Source of the DNA: Lacrimispora xylanisolvens
GTDB taxonomy: Bacteria; Bacillota; Clostridia; Lachnospirales; Lachnospiraceae
DNA length: 64,000 bases
Assembly: GCA_017084465.1 (NCBI GenBank)
Contig: CP070896.1
Span: 1,116,001-1,180,000, forward strand
Direction: 5' to 3'
The notes beneath the pieces are model-generated. The model made no database searches and was not told the DNA's origin. It saw only the letters and a list, made by a program, of their open reading frames with translations. Below, piece by piece: positions 26,740 to 37,898 of the stretch. The first letter of the stretch is position 1, and the number at the start of each line of letters is the position of its first letter. Position numbers and translations under genes: made by a program.

Positions 26740-28396
26740 CTACAAGCTTAAATCTTTCCCTCTATTAAATCTATTAAATACCAGTAACGATATAACGGTC
26801 AGAGCAGTCAGTATGGTAGACAATGCGGCTGCCGTTCCATAATTTCCCCTGACCACTTCTGTATATACTGCAACTGTTAATGTCTTTGTTTTCCCAGTAT
26901 ACAGAATAATTGCGGTAGACAATTCACTAATCATGGTCACCCAGCTTAGAATTGCTCCAGCTAGAATTCCTGCAGACATCATGGGAACTGTGATGTAAAA
27001 AAAGGCTTTCATCTTAGAAGCACCAAGTGAAATGGCTGCCTCTTCAATGCTCATTGGTATCTGCTGCAAAATTGCAACGGACGAACGAATTGTATACGGA
27101 AGTCTTCGTATGATCAAAGCAATTACCATAATTAACATAGTTCCGCTGATTAACAAAGGCTTTTTTATTAAATCCATTTAATAATGCAATACCGAGCACA
27201 GTGCCTGGAACTATGTATGGGATCATGGATAAAATGTCAACTGCGTTAGTAAGTGTATTTCTTCTGCGTACTACCAGATATGCAATCACAACTGCCAGAA
27301 TTACAATTACAATTAATGCAAACACCGGGATAATAATTGTATTCTGAATACTTTTACCCAGTTTTCCAAATGCCGTCACATAGCTTTTTAAAGAATATCC
27401 CGACGTAAATACTTTACCTTCCGTCTTCTTAAATGAAGTATAAATCACATAACATTGGGGTAAAACAGCAATTCCAACAATCAGATAGGAAAATAAATGA
27501 ATGATCCACGAAATACCTTTGGGTGCTTTCTTTTCTTCCATTGGGTGCAAAGCATTTAAAGAAAATGACTTCTTATTGGATACATACTTCTGTGCCAGAA
27601 ATACGACGGTTGTAACTGCAATGGCAATCACTGCTATTGCTGCTGCGAAACCATCATTTCCACTTACCTCATTAATGAACTCTGTGTATAGAACTACTGG
27701 AAACGTACGATACCCCTCTCCAATCAGCATCGGTGTACCAAAGTCAGCAAAGGACCTCATAAATACCAAAAGTCCTGCTGCCAGTAATGTAGGTGTAATT
27801 AACGGTACTACAACCTTGAAGAAGCACCGAATGCCTGAGCATCCTAAGTTCTCTGATGCTTCAATCAAAGAATTATCTATATTTTTCAAAGCTCCCTTGG
27901 CATATAAAAAAACAAGTGGGAATAACTGCAATGTCATAACAAGCACAATACCTGTGAAACCATAAATAGGTGGTATGATGATTCCAATGCCTTTGAAAAA
28001 TTTTGTAACAACACCGCTTCTGCCCAGTAATAAAATCCAGGAATACGCGCCTATAAATGGTGCAGACATTGAGGCTACAATAATCAGAATATTTAATAAT
28101 GATTTTCCTTTTATCTTAAATACGGAGAACAGATATGCCAGCGGTGTTCCAATTGCCAGCGATAATAATGTTGCAGCAATGGATACCTTAAAACTGTTAA
28201 GCAGGGTATCAAAATAGTAACTCTTTGAGACGAACTTTGCAAAATTAGCCATTGTGATGGCCCCTGTCTCACTGTCTATTACAGACTGTTTTATTAAATA
28301 AGCCATAGGGTAAATCAGAAACAGCAGATACAATGCAATTGTAGCAAGCGTAATGAATCCCCATACATCCATACGGAATTTGTTATTGTTCTTCAT
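26740..28396 (-). pseudogene. Fbp/Afu-type ABC transporter permease (two fused domains), frameshifted
   Basis: About 551 aa when joined, two permease domains of six helices each as in FbpB/AfuB. EAA-type loops are visible in both halves (IDNSLIEASENLGCSGIRCFFKVVVPLITPTLLAAGL, and PMSIEEAAISLGASKMKAFFYITVPMM). The frame shifts at an A6 run (tttttt at 27161-27166 on the plus strand). Removing one A gives ALLNGFNKKPLLISGTMLIM. It sits between the ATPase and the end of the operon, and its start overlaps the ATPase gene by 14 bases. Confidence 0.85.
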
Positions 28397-29471
28397 AAAG
28401 CCCGCTCCTTATCAGATTCGTATCACCTTGTTTATTAAATACATTGATTTTTTCTTTCTTCACCTGCAGCATCACCTTCTGACCAGGCTGCAGTTCCTCT
28501 TTTATGGAAGATTCTTCTACAATCTCCACCGTATCCCCGTCCTCTAACTCAATGCTGTAATGTGTGTTCAATCCTAAATAGGTGAATTCTTTAACCGTTC
28601 CTCTGATCCCCATCTCTTGATCTTTACAGATCACAAATTCTTCCGGACGAATGGAACACAAAACCTCCTGATTTTCTGCATTTTTTAACCCAGGAAGCTC
28701 TACCTGATACCCATCCTTAAATACAATCTTCCCGGCAGATGCCTTCGCCTCTATAATATTTGTTCTACCAATAAATGTCGCCACAAAAACGTTACATGGC
28801 CTTTGATAGATGTCTCTGGGAGTTCCTATATGCTGAATTACCCCATCTTTCATAACAGCAATGGTATCACTGATCGCCATTGCTTCCTCCTGATCATGAG
28901 TTACATAAACGGTAGTAATCCCAACGTTTTTCTGTGTATGGCGAATGACGCTCCGCATCTCCAGACGCAGTTTTGCATCCAGATTGGATAAAGGCTCATC
29001 CATCAGCAATACGTCGGGGGATATAACCAGCGCTCTTGCAAGGGCGATACGCTGCTGCTGCCCGCCGGACAACTGATTTGGCATGCGGTTTGCATATTGC
29101 ATAATCTGCATCAGGTTTAAATACTTATCTGTTTCTGTCTTTACTGTGTCTTTTTCCACTTTTCGGTTTTTTAATCCGAATGCTACATTATCCCGCACTG
29201 ACAGATTGGGGAAGATGGCATAATTTTGAAACACCATACCAATATTTCTTTTACTTGGATCCATATCATTGATACGGGTATCATTAAACAGAATATCTCC
29301 CCCCTCAATGGAATTAAATCCTGCAATCATTCTGAGTAATGTTGTCTTTCCACAGCCGGAAGGACCAAGGAGCGTAAATAATTCCCCATCTTTTATCTCA
29401 GCATTCAGCTGGGGAATTACAGTAGTATCTCCATATTTTTTGACCGCATTTTTAATTGAAATTTTGCTCAT
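28383..29471 (-). CDS. ABC importer ATP-binding protein (FbpC/PotA type)
   Basis: 362 aa. Walker A GPSGCGKTT near residue 37, signature LSGGQQQR, Walker B LLMDEPLSNLDAKLR, switch His in VTHDQEEAM, then a C-terminal TOBE-like domain (ECSIRPEE region to VMLQVKKEKINVF). It powers the two-domain permease encoded next to it. Belongs to the family that imports ferric iron, polyamines, 2-aminoethylphosphonate or sugar phosphates. Confidence 0.9.
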   Translation of the reverse strand: MSKISIKNAVKKYGDTTVIPQLNAEIKDGELFTLLGPSGCGKTTLLRMIAGFNSIEGGDILFNDTRINDMDPSKRNIGMVFQNYAIFPNLSVRDNVAFGLKNRKVEKDTVKTETDKYLNLMQIMQYANRMPNQLSGGQQQRIALARALVISPDVLLMDEPLSNLDAKLRLEMRSVIRHTQKNVGITTVYVTHDQEEAMAISDTIAVMKDGVIQHIGTPRDIYQRPCNVFVATFIGRTNIIEAKASAGKIVFKDGYQVELPGLKNAENQEVLCSIRPEEFVICKDQEMGIRGTVKEFTYLGLNTHYSIELEDGDTVEIVEESSIKEELQPGQKVMLQVKKEKINVFNKQGDTNLIRSGLYEEQ

Positions 29472-29518
29472 TTATCCAACCTTACCCTTTCCAAAAACTG
29501 TAAACGAAGCCCATGATT

Positions 29519-29552
29519 GTCTAAAGCATGGGTTTTGTTCCATGCTTCAGAC
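29519..29552 (-). promoter_or_regulatory. Intercistronic hairpin between binding-protein and ATPase genes
   Basis: GTCTGAAGCATGG pairs with CCATGCTTTAGAC (13 bp, one G-U) in the 107-base gap. No T-run follows it, so it is more likely an RNA-stability or processing element that keeps binding-protein mRNA higher than the ATPase/permease mRNA than a full terminator. Confidence 0.5.
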
Positions 29553-29578
29553 GTGAATGCCATATATTAATCTAAGCT

Positions 29579-30664
29579 TTATTTGCTCTGTAAATCAGTG
29601 AAAATTTCTGTGTATCTGTCAACAATTTTCTGTTTGTTTCCGCTTACATATGGAATATCTTCTTCTATTACTTTTATTTCGGAAATAGGTTTCATAAAGT
29701 CGCTTGTCTTCGCATCTTTGATGACCGGTCTGTTTGTTAACGTACTTCCCCATATATTCTGTACTTCATCACTTAAGATAAAATCGATAAATAATTTGGC
29801 ATTATCCATGTTTTTTGCGCCCTTGATGATGGTTGCTGATGCTGGAAGATATACGGTTCCCTCTTTTGGATATACGATTTTAACGGGTGCGCCATCTCTT
29901 ACAAGCTGTGCACATGGATCTTCATAGGAAAGCCCCACTACATATTCACCATCTGCAACTCCTTTGTAAACTGCAGAGGAGCTTTCACAGATTTTGCCAT
30001 CCACATTGGTAAACAGGTCTTCTACGTATTTCCACGCTCCATCATCTTCATAGCCTCCCATTGCCAGCAGCATATTGGTAAGCTGTGCAAAAGCGGAGGA
30101 GGAATTGGCCGGATCAGCGGTGGCTATCTTTCCCTTTAACTCAGGATTTAACAGGTCTTTGTAGCCATTGATTTCAATATCTCCAATCAGGTCTGTATTT
30201 ACAATTAATACACTGCCGTCTAATACGTTACCTGCAATAAAACCACAAGTATTTTTGTAGGCATCCATCACATTGTCATTATTGGCGGATACATATGGTT
30301 CCCAAAGATTCTTATTGTCATATGCCAGTGACCAGGAACCGCCAAAGAGAATATCCGCATATGGATCGTTCATCTCTGACTGAATTCTCTTTACCAATTC
30401 ACCGGTGCCTGCCTGGATTACTTCTACATTGACTCCATATTTTTCTTCAAACAGAGGAATGGTGGCGTTCATAAGTCCTTCGGAGTTAGGGGAATAAATA
30501 ACCAGATTTCCGCCTCCCGGTGCCGCTTTTGCTGCGGTTGTTTCTTCTGCCGCTTTTGTTGTCTCAGTTTGTGCGGCGGTCGTTGCTTCAGCCCCTGTGC
30601 TTGCGCAGCCTGTAAGAGAGACTGCCGTAATCAATCCCATTAGTAACCCAATACCTTTTTTCAT
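29579..30664 (-). CDS. Extracellular solute-binding lipoprotein (FbpA/AfuA type)
   Basis: 361 aa. Signal peptide with lipobox LTGCAS, an Ala/Thr-rich linker (residues 20-50), then a periplasmic-binding-protein type-2 fold: LVIYSPNSEGLMNATIPLFEEKYGVNVEVIQAGTGELVKRIQSE is the FbpA/AfuA/PhnS-like start. It delivers the substrate to the permease/ATPase encoded downstream. Ferric iron is one possibility, but AfuA-group relatives bind sugar phosphates, and the adjoining two-component system favours an organic anion. GGGAGGAA precedes the ATG. Confidence 0.87.
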   Translation of the reverse strand: MKKGIGLLMGLITAVSLTGCASTGAEATTAAQTETTKAAEETTAAKAAPGGGNLVIYSPNSEGLMNATIPLFEEKYGVNVEVIQAGTGELVKRIQSEMNDPYADILFGGSWSLAYDNKNLWEPYVSANNDNVMDAYKNTCGFIAGNVLDGSVLIVNTDLIGDIEINGYKDLLNPELKGKIATADPANSSSAFAQLTNMLLAMGGYEDDGAWKYVEDLFTNVDGKICESSSAVYKGVADGEYVVGLSYEDPCAQLVRDGAPVKIVYPKEGTVYLPASATIIKGAKNMDNAKLFIDFILSDEVQNIWGSTLTNRPVIKDAKTSDFMKPISEIKVIEEDIPYVSGNKQKIVDRYTEIFTDLQSK

Positions 30665-30786
30665 TATTTTGTTCCTCCCATAAAATATTGTTTTTTAGAT
30701 AGCTTTATCATATAAGATCTGCAACCTGTTTCACACTCTTTATCCCGAACAAATGGAAAAAATACCGAACAATTTTGTCCGGTATT

Positions 30787-31554
30787 TTATAACACTCTAT
30801 TCTGATATTCTTTGGCAGAGCACCCGATATATTTTTTAAATACGTGGTTGAAATATTTGTAGTCACCAATTCCACAGAGGAACCCCACCTCTGATATGAC
30901 TGTATCCTTATTTTTCAATATTGCCAATGCTTTCTGTATCCGGAAACGGTTCAGGTATTCGATCACGGTTGTGCCTAACGCTTTCCGAAATTTCTGGTTT
31001 ATGTATCGTTCTGAATAATGCAGCACCTCTTCTAAGTCAGATAATACAATTTTTTCCTGATAATGTTCTTCTATGTATTGTAAAATCTGCTGTATGACCG
31101 GATCCGGACTTGTCTTTTCTTCTATCAGAGAAATGCTCTCCAGTTCTTTTGTTTTTTCATTACGCTCCCGTAAATAATGTATATTTTTAGATTCTAAAAC
31201 TGCCTGCTCTAAAGCTTCCTTCATTTCATCCATATTTAAAGGTTTTAATACGTAAGTGGATACACCATTCCGGATTGCTTCCATCGCATACTCAAAATCT
31301 GAATATCCGGTAAGAATAATTGCAACATAATCAAACACAGTCTTAGTATTGGCAATCATCTGCAGCCCATCCATAACCGGCATATTTATATCCGTAATTA
31401 CAATATCCGGTTTTAAGTCTTCAATCAGTTTTTTTCCCTCTATTCCATTGGAAGCTTCTCCAACAACATAGCTTTCACAGCTCTCCCATGGAACGGAAGC
31501 ACGAATTCCTTTCCTGATAATGTCCTCATCTTCCACCAACAACACACTATACAC
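30787..31554 (-). CDS. Response regulator with AraC DNA-binding domain
   Basis: 255 aa, a compact YesN-type regulator. The receiver domain has the phospho-acceptor Asp in DIVITDINMPVMDG. A C-terminal AraC pair (VLSDLEEVLHYSERYINQKFRKALGTTVIEYLNRFRI, VGFLCGIGDYKYFNHVFKKYIGCSAKEYQNR) follows. The GTG start overlaps the kinase stop by 8 bases. It is expected to activate the binding-protein gene that begins about 120 bases downstream. Confidence 0.9.
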   Translation of the reverse strand: MYSVLLVEDEDIIRKGIRASVPWESCESYVVGEASNGIEGKKLIEDLKPDIVITDINMPVMDGLQMIANTKTVFDYVAIILTGYSDFEYAMEAIRNGVSTYVLKPLNMDEMKEALEQAVLESKNIHYLRERNEKTKELESISLIEEKTSPDPVIQQILQYIEEHYQEKIVLSDLEEVLHYSERYINQKFRKALGTTVIEYLNRFRIQKALAILKNKDTVISEVGFLCGIGDYKYFNHVFKKYIGCSAKEYQNRVL

Positions 31555-33256
31555 AATTTTCTCCCATCCACAATTTTAATACGACCCGGAAAAATTCATT
31601 TTCCTGGCTTTCAATTGTCATACCGCTTTCTTTTCCATATTCCAGTGAAATTCTTCGGTTAATATTCTGTAAGCCATTATGTTTTGTATCTACTTTCTCT
31701 CTGTTTGTGATACTTTTTAACATCTCAATGGTCGCTTTTGGCTGTCCCGCTCCATCGTCCTCTACTACCAGATACAGATATTCCTTCTGCATATAACCGC
31801 CTATCTTTATATGTATGTCTGTTTTCTTCTGGAACCCATATTTAATCGAATTTTCTAGCAGTGGCTGCAACAGAAGCTTGGGAATGAAGAACTGTTCACA
31901 TTCCTTTTCAATCTCTATTGTATAATCAAACCGGTTACCAAAACGAATCTTTTGGATAAACAGATAATCCTCAATATAAACCTTGTCCTCCTGAAGAAGT
32001 ACTTTCTTTTTCGTATTGTTGATACTGTATCTTAAAATATGAGTAAAACGTTCAATCATGTTCTCTGCTTTTATTGGGTCCGACACAATCAGATATTTAA
32101 TATTGTCCAGTGTGTTATATATAAAATGAGGATTCATTCTCTCTTGAAGATTCTGCATCTCCATCTGTCCATTTATCTGAATTAATTCAACATTTTTATG
32201 ATTCAATTCATTAATGCTCTTTACCATTTTATTAATCTGCTCTGCAATCTCTTCAAACTCATCGCCAGTGCGCAGTGTGATCTCATGATTGGTATCTTGT
32301 TTTCGAATAATACGGATCTCTCTGACTAAAAGTTCAACCGATTCAGATGTTTTCTTTGACATTATACTCAGCATATGAAAGAACATAATGGTCCAGACAG
32401 CACCTAATCCAAGGATCGTAATAACACCGATTAACAGATAGGAAGAATTTTCAGGTGAATAAATAAATGAATAGATACAGATGTTCTCATTCTCCTGATT
32501 TTTGCTTCTTCTGAAATAACGATTTCCATTTAACGTTACATACTTGCTGCCATCCGTTCCAATGTATTTATTTGCTGTGTTTTTCCCGATCAGACTGTTG
32601 TTGGAGCAATAGATTATATCACTCCTTTCATTGGTAATAATCGTATCATACTGCCCCTGTGAAAGGCAATTATTCCAATCAGTATTTTTTAAGTACGCTG
32701 CCACTGTTCCGCAATATGTTCCCTGATCGTATAGCGGGAGCATCATCAGATATTCTGGTTCATCCGTTTTGAAAAAATAAATCGTTGTATAGATATCCTC
32801 TCCATTTCCCCTGGCATTGTTTGCTGCAATCCGATTAAACTCGATTCTGTGAAGATTCATATCCTCTGTGGAAAAGTTTGTCATCACAACCTGATTTTCC
32901 TGATTGATCAGAATTAAATTAATATCCACCTTGGCTTCTACATTATATTTGCTGACTAGATAATTAATTTCCTTTGGGTTTTTTTCTTTTTTAATGCAAT
33001 ATAGGAAACTTTGAATATTGTCTTTTTGTATTAAAAAATCTGCAGTGGACTGATATACATCAGAAAAATTTGCACTGATTACCTCCAGATGTCTTTCACT
33101 ATTTATTTCCTGGCTCACGGAATTAATGACTATAATGGCAACCGAAAAAAACAAACAGCCAATAAGAATGATAGCCACAATTCTTTTTGATACCATCTTT
33201 TCCAATTCTTTTTGAAATTTACTTTTTTCTGTTTTTACAGCTCTTCTATAATCCAT
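31547..33256 (-). CDS. YesM-type sensor histidine kinase
   Basis: About 569 aa from MDYRRAVKTE, set by AAGGAAG; the frame is open to 33295. Membrane helices at about residues 22-45 and 280-300 (of this start) bracket a large extracellular sensing domain (Cache-like). A HAMP region and the His_kinase block LQERMNPHFIYNTLDNIKYLI (phospho-His) follow, with the ATP box VVEDDGAGQP near the end. It is intact, unlike the YesM at 19283. With the response regulator it should sense the substrate of the adjacent importer. Confidence 0.9.
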   Translation of the reverse strand: MDYRRAVKTEKSKFQKELEKMVSKRIVAIILIGCLFFSVAIIVINSVSQEINSERHLEVISANFSDVYQSTADFLIQKDNIQSFLYCIKKEKNPKEINYLVSKYNVEAKVDINLILINQENQVVMTNFSTEDMNLHRIEFNRIAANNARGNGEDIYTTIYFFKTDEPEYLMMLPLYDQGTYCGTVAAYLKNTDWNNCLSQGQYDTIITNERSDIIYCSNNSLIGKNTANKYIGTDGSKYVTLNGNRYFRRSKNQENENICIYSFIYSPENSSYLLIGVITILGLGAVWTIMFFHMLSIMSKKTSESVELLVREIRIIRKQDTNHEITLRTGDEFEEIAEQINKMVKSINELNHKNVELIQINGQMEMQNLQERMNPHFIYNTLDNIKYLIVSDPIKAENMIERFTHILRYSINNTKKKVLLQEDKVYIEDYLFIQKIRFGNRFDYTIEIEKECEQFFIPKLLLQPLLENSIKYGFQKKTDIHIKIGGYMQKEYLYLVVEDDGAGQPKATIEMLKSITNREKVDTKHNGLQNINRRISLEYGKESGMTIESQENEFFRVVLKLWMGENCV

Positions 33257-33418
33257 AAATTCTTCCTTAACGCCCCCAAATCCATAGGAATCCAATCATT
33301 GCATAAATATTTTATCATAACTTTAATGGAAAAGCGACTATTGTGAACTGGCTAAAGAATATCTGGATGATAGCTATATGATTAATATGAAAAGGAACAC
33401 TTTTTTTAACTGATTCAA

Positions 33419-33478
33419 TATAAAAACGAGTATTGGCAATCAACTGTACATCGATGAATGCCAATACTCGTCTTTTTT
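33419..33478 (-). terminator. Intrinsic terminator of the bgl operon
   Basis: ACGAGTATTGGCA pairs perfectly with TGCCAATACTCGT (13 bp, arms 33426-33438 and 33459-33471). T-rich tracts flank both sides, and the stem lies just past the licT stop at 33488. The remainder of the 33257-33487 gap shows nothing else. Confidence 0.85.
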
Positions 33479-33487
33479 TACTTCAGG

Positions 33488-34333
33488 TTAGTTTATTTCA
33501 TTATAAGCCTGCAACCTATTGATATGAACAGCCAAATAAGTTAATTCATCCTTTGAAATATCTCCACCATACACCTTTATTATATAATTCTTAATTTTAT
33601 AAGCGATTTCCATTGATTCTGGATATAAAGTTGCTATCTGTTCATACATAGCATCATTTTCATCACTTAGCATTTGATTATTAAAAAACCTTTCTGTAAA
33701 AAATTTTACATGTGTAATAAAACGCTGATAGTGAATGCCTTCCATCTTTAAGTGACTGCCAATGGAATACCTCACCAGATTAACAATGCCACCGATCATC
33801 TTAGCATATTTCATACTGTCTTTTGAGTCATTGCTTTGGGATTGAGCGTTTATTATATGGAAAGCAATATTAGCAGCCTCTTCTTCCGCAAGCTTACTGT
33901 CCATTAATTCATTTAATAGATTTAAAGCGTATTTACCAATTTTGAATTCTTCCGGGTAGTAGTTTTTTATTTCCCAGTAAACCCGATTGGTGATATTAAT
34001 ATCCTTCTTTGCTCTTTCCACCGCAAAATTCAAATGATCACTCAGGGTAAAGTATATACTCATATTAAGTTTAGAGCCAAGCTCTTTTTCAGCTTTTGAT
34101 ACTATCTTTTGAGTTATATCCAAATAGATCGGCGGTATATCATCTAATAATTTCAGATATTCATTTATCTGAATATTTTCTACAGGCATAAAGATCTGGT
34201 CAACAGTCTCTTTTTCAACCGTATCTCCAAACTTTTTCCCATATCCTATCCCTTTGCCGAAACAGACATATTCCTTTTTATTCTCATCAACTGCTAAAAC
34301 AACACTGGAGTTTAAAACTCTTTTTATCTTCAT
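33488..34333 (-). CDS. licT: BglG/LicT-family transcriptional antiterminator
   Basis: About 281 aa from MKIKRVLNSSVVLAVDENKKEYV, the RNA-binding CAT domain (residues 1-55). Two PRD domains follow, with the regulatory His residues phosphorylated by the PTS (in AVERAKK region and THVKFF/HINR regions). AAGGGGAG precedes the ATG. The protein binds the RAT element upstream of the PTS gene and prevents termination when beta-glucosides are present. It is the third gene of the operon. Confidence 0.92.
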   Translation of the reverse strand: MKIKRVLNSSVVLAVDENKKEYVCFGKGIGYGKKFGDTVEKETVDQIFMPVENIQINEYLKLLDDIPPIYLDITQKIVSKAEKELGSKLNMSIYFTLSDHLNFAVERAKKDINITNRVYWEIKNYYPEEFKIGKYALNLLNELMDSKLAEEEAANIAFHIINAQSQSNDSKDSMKYAKMIGGIVNLVRYSIGSHLKMEGIHYQRFITHVKFFTERFFNNQMLSDENDAMYEQIATLYPESMEIAYKIKNYIIKVYGGDISKDELTYLAVHINRLQAYNEIN

Positions 34334-34354
34334 AAACACTCCCCTTGTATTTAT

Positions 34355-35809
<1,455 letters not shown>

Positions 35810-37654
35810 TTATACATTAGCTCCCATCTGATTAATTGTTAAGACACGATCCTTCTTACTTATCGTTCTACTATCTTCATGTTCCATCTTTGCATCCGGC
35901 CGGTTGGTAATAATTACTACCGTTACAGGATTAAATCCCTCTTTCACGATATTATCCAAATCGAAATTCATTAGTAAATCGCCTTGCTTTACACTTGTTC
36001 CAACAGTAACTTTGGGATCGAAGTATCTGCCTTTTAAATTTACTGTCTCAAGTCCTATATGAAACAGAATCTCTGTGCCATCCTTTGATTTCATAGCCAG
36101 TGAATGCTTTGTTTCAAAGACCATTTCGATTGTGCCATCGATTGGTGCATATAATTCTCCTTTTGAAGGGATTACTGCGAAACCATCTCCCATTAATTTG
36201 TTAGAAAACACGTCGTCACTCACTTCGCTTAAAGGGATCAATTTTCCTTCTAACGGTGCAACAAGCTTCTCTTCTTTATTATCTTCCCTATTATCTGCTT
36301 TTTTTTCCTCACCATGCACTTCTTCTTTCCATAGAAATGTAACTGCGATAAAGGAAACCACGAATGATATCACTAATCCGATTATTGCATGAAATAAGTT
36401 TTTTGGCAATGTTTCTGAAATAAACATAGATAAACTTGCGAGTCCAGGTCCTACCGCAACATATGCTTCTACTGCCTTAATTCCTAAATAAGATCCTCCT
36501 GCAAATGCACCGATCATTACACCATAAAGCACTCGTTTGTGCTGGATTGTAATACCATATAATGCTGGTTCTGTAATTCCAAATAATGCGGAAATACCTG
36601 CTGAGATTGAAGTTGATTTTAAACCTTTATCTTTTGTACGAATGCTTACAGCGAAACATGCACCAGCTTCAGAAATATTATGTGCTAAGGATGCAGCATT
36701 ATAGATTAACTCTTTTCCTGACTGACCAAGCGAAGTAATAACGTAAGGAATCATCGCCTTATGCATACCCGTAACAACCATAAACGGTAAAAATGCTGCC
36801 AGAATGGCTACTGCAATCCAACCAAATTTTGCAAAAACAAATAAAATTACACTTGCAAATCCCTGACCAAAATTATAACCGATCGGCCCGAGAAACAGTA
36901 ATGTCACTGGTACCGTGATAAGCAAAGACATCATTGGAACAAAGAAACTGCGAATAACCTTTGGACTGATCTTATTAAAGAACTTTTCTAACTGTGAGTA
37001 CAGTAATACACTTAATATTGCTGGAAAAACCTGATACGCATAATTAATATTTTGCACTGGAATGTTGAAAAGAAGAGCTCCTTCTCCAATCATCTTACCT
37101 AAATTAGGTGTTAACAGCGCTGCAACAGCAGATACCGCCACTAATGGATTCACTTTCATTTTATTAGCGGTTGTAATTGCAACCAAAAGCGGCAGGAAAT
37201 ATAATGGCGCATCACCCACAAAATTTAAAATTTTATAAGTTGATGTAGCATTAGACAAAATACCCAGCATATTTAAGAGCATCAGAAGTGACTTTAAAAT
37301 ACCACCTCCAGCTATTGCCGGAATTAAAGGCTGAAATACACTTATAATAAATTCTAAAGCTATATCCCCTATTTTTCTCTTTTCTTTCTTACCATTGTTA
37401 TTTACACCTTTATCGGAAATGAGCTTTTTAACTTCGTCATATATTTCAATGACAGCATTTCCAATAATTACCTGACATTGTACATTTTGCTTAACCCCTA
37501 TCACTTCAGGGATACTTTCAAGTTCTTTCACATTTACTTTCCCGTTATCAATCAGGGAAAATCTTAATCTGGTTGAACAGTGCTCTAAATGTTCAACATT
37601 TGCATCTCCACCCACTGCTTTTAATATCTTTGCTGCTGCTTCTTTATAACTCAT
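35810..37654 (-). CDS. bglP: Beta-glucoside PTS transporter EIIBCA
   Basis: 614 aa three-domain permease. EIIB has its phospho-Cys in HCSTRLRF (about residue 26). The EIIC membrane domain spans about residues 105-450. The EIIA domain (GDGFAVIPSKGELYAPIDG) has the phospho-His in ILFHIGLETV. It imports and phosphorylates aryl- or beta-glucosides. GAGAGGAGA precedes the ATG. It heads the operon bglP-bglA-licT behind a RAT/terminator switch. Because EIIA is present here, it may also serve the EIIA-less PTS at the end of the window. Confidence 0.94.
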   Translation of the reverse strand: MSYKEAAAKILKAVGGDANVEHLEHCSTRLRFSLIDNGKVNVKELESIPEVIGVKQNVQCQVIIGNAVIEIYDEVKKLISDKGVNNNGKKEKRKIGDIALEFIISVFQPLIPAIAGGGILKSLLMLLNMLGILSNATSTYKILNFVGDAPLYFLPLLVAITTANKMKVNPLVAVSAVAALLTPNLGKMIGEGALLFNIPVQNINYAYQVFPAILSVLLYSQLEKFFNKISPKVIRSFFVPMMSLLITVPVTLLFLGPIGYNFGQGFASVILFVFAKFGWIAVAILAAFLPFMVVTGMHKAMIPYVITSLGQSGKELIYNAASLAHNISEAGACFAVSIRTKDKGLKSTSISAGISALFGITEPALYGITIQHKRVLYGVMIGAFAGGSYLGIKAVEAYVAVGPGLASLSMFISETLPKNLFHAIIGLVISFVVSFIAVTFLWKEEVHGEEKKADNREDNKEEKLVAPLEGKLIPLSEVSDDVFSNKLMGDGFAVIPSKGELYAPIDGTIEMVFETKHSLAMKSKDGTEILFHIGLETVNLKGRYFDPKVTVGTSVKQGDLLMNFDLDNIVKEGFNPVTVVIITNRPDAKMEHEDSRTISKKDRVLTINQMGANV

Positions 37655-37708
37655 ACGGATATCTCCTCTCGGTAAATAATGTGCGCAGACTTTTTATTTG
37701 GCCAGGAT

Positions 37709-37757
37709 AAAAAAAGGACTCAAATAAACTAATATAAAATTAGTTTATCCAAGTCCT
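37709..37757 (-). terminator. Regulated terminator in the bgl leader
   Basis: AGGACT(T) of the RAT 3' end (37757-37752) pairs across an AT-rich extended stem with AGTCCT (37720-37715), followed by seven T residues on the minus strand. Its 5' arm overlaps the RAT, so the two folds exclude each other, which is the classical LicT switch. Confidence 0.85.
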
Positions 37758-37780
37758 GCCTGCATTACCAGTCACATGCC
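37752..37780 (-). promoter_or_regulatory. Ribonucleic antiterminator (RAT) for LicT
   Basis: The 29-base minus-strand element contains ATGTGACTG, a short variable loop and GCAGGCAGGACT. This aligns with the B. subtilis LicT RAT consensus (GGATTGTTACTG, GCAGGCAAAACC). It lies upstream of bglP and overlaps the terminator 5' arm. Confidence 0.9.
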
Positions 37781-37898
37781 TGATATTTATTTAATGTTTT
37801 GTAATTCATAATATAGCACAAACATAAGTAAACGTCAACAACAAAATTTGTCATTCTTGACAATTATGAGGGATACTGACTTACAGTTTTTCGGATTA

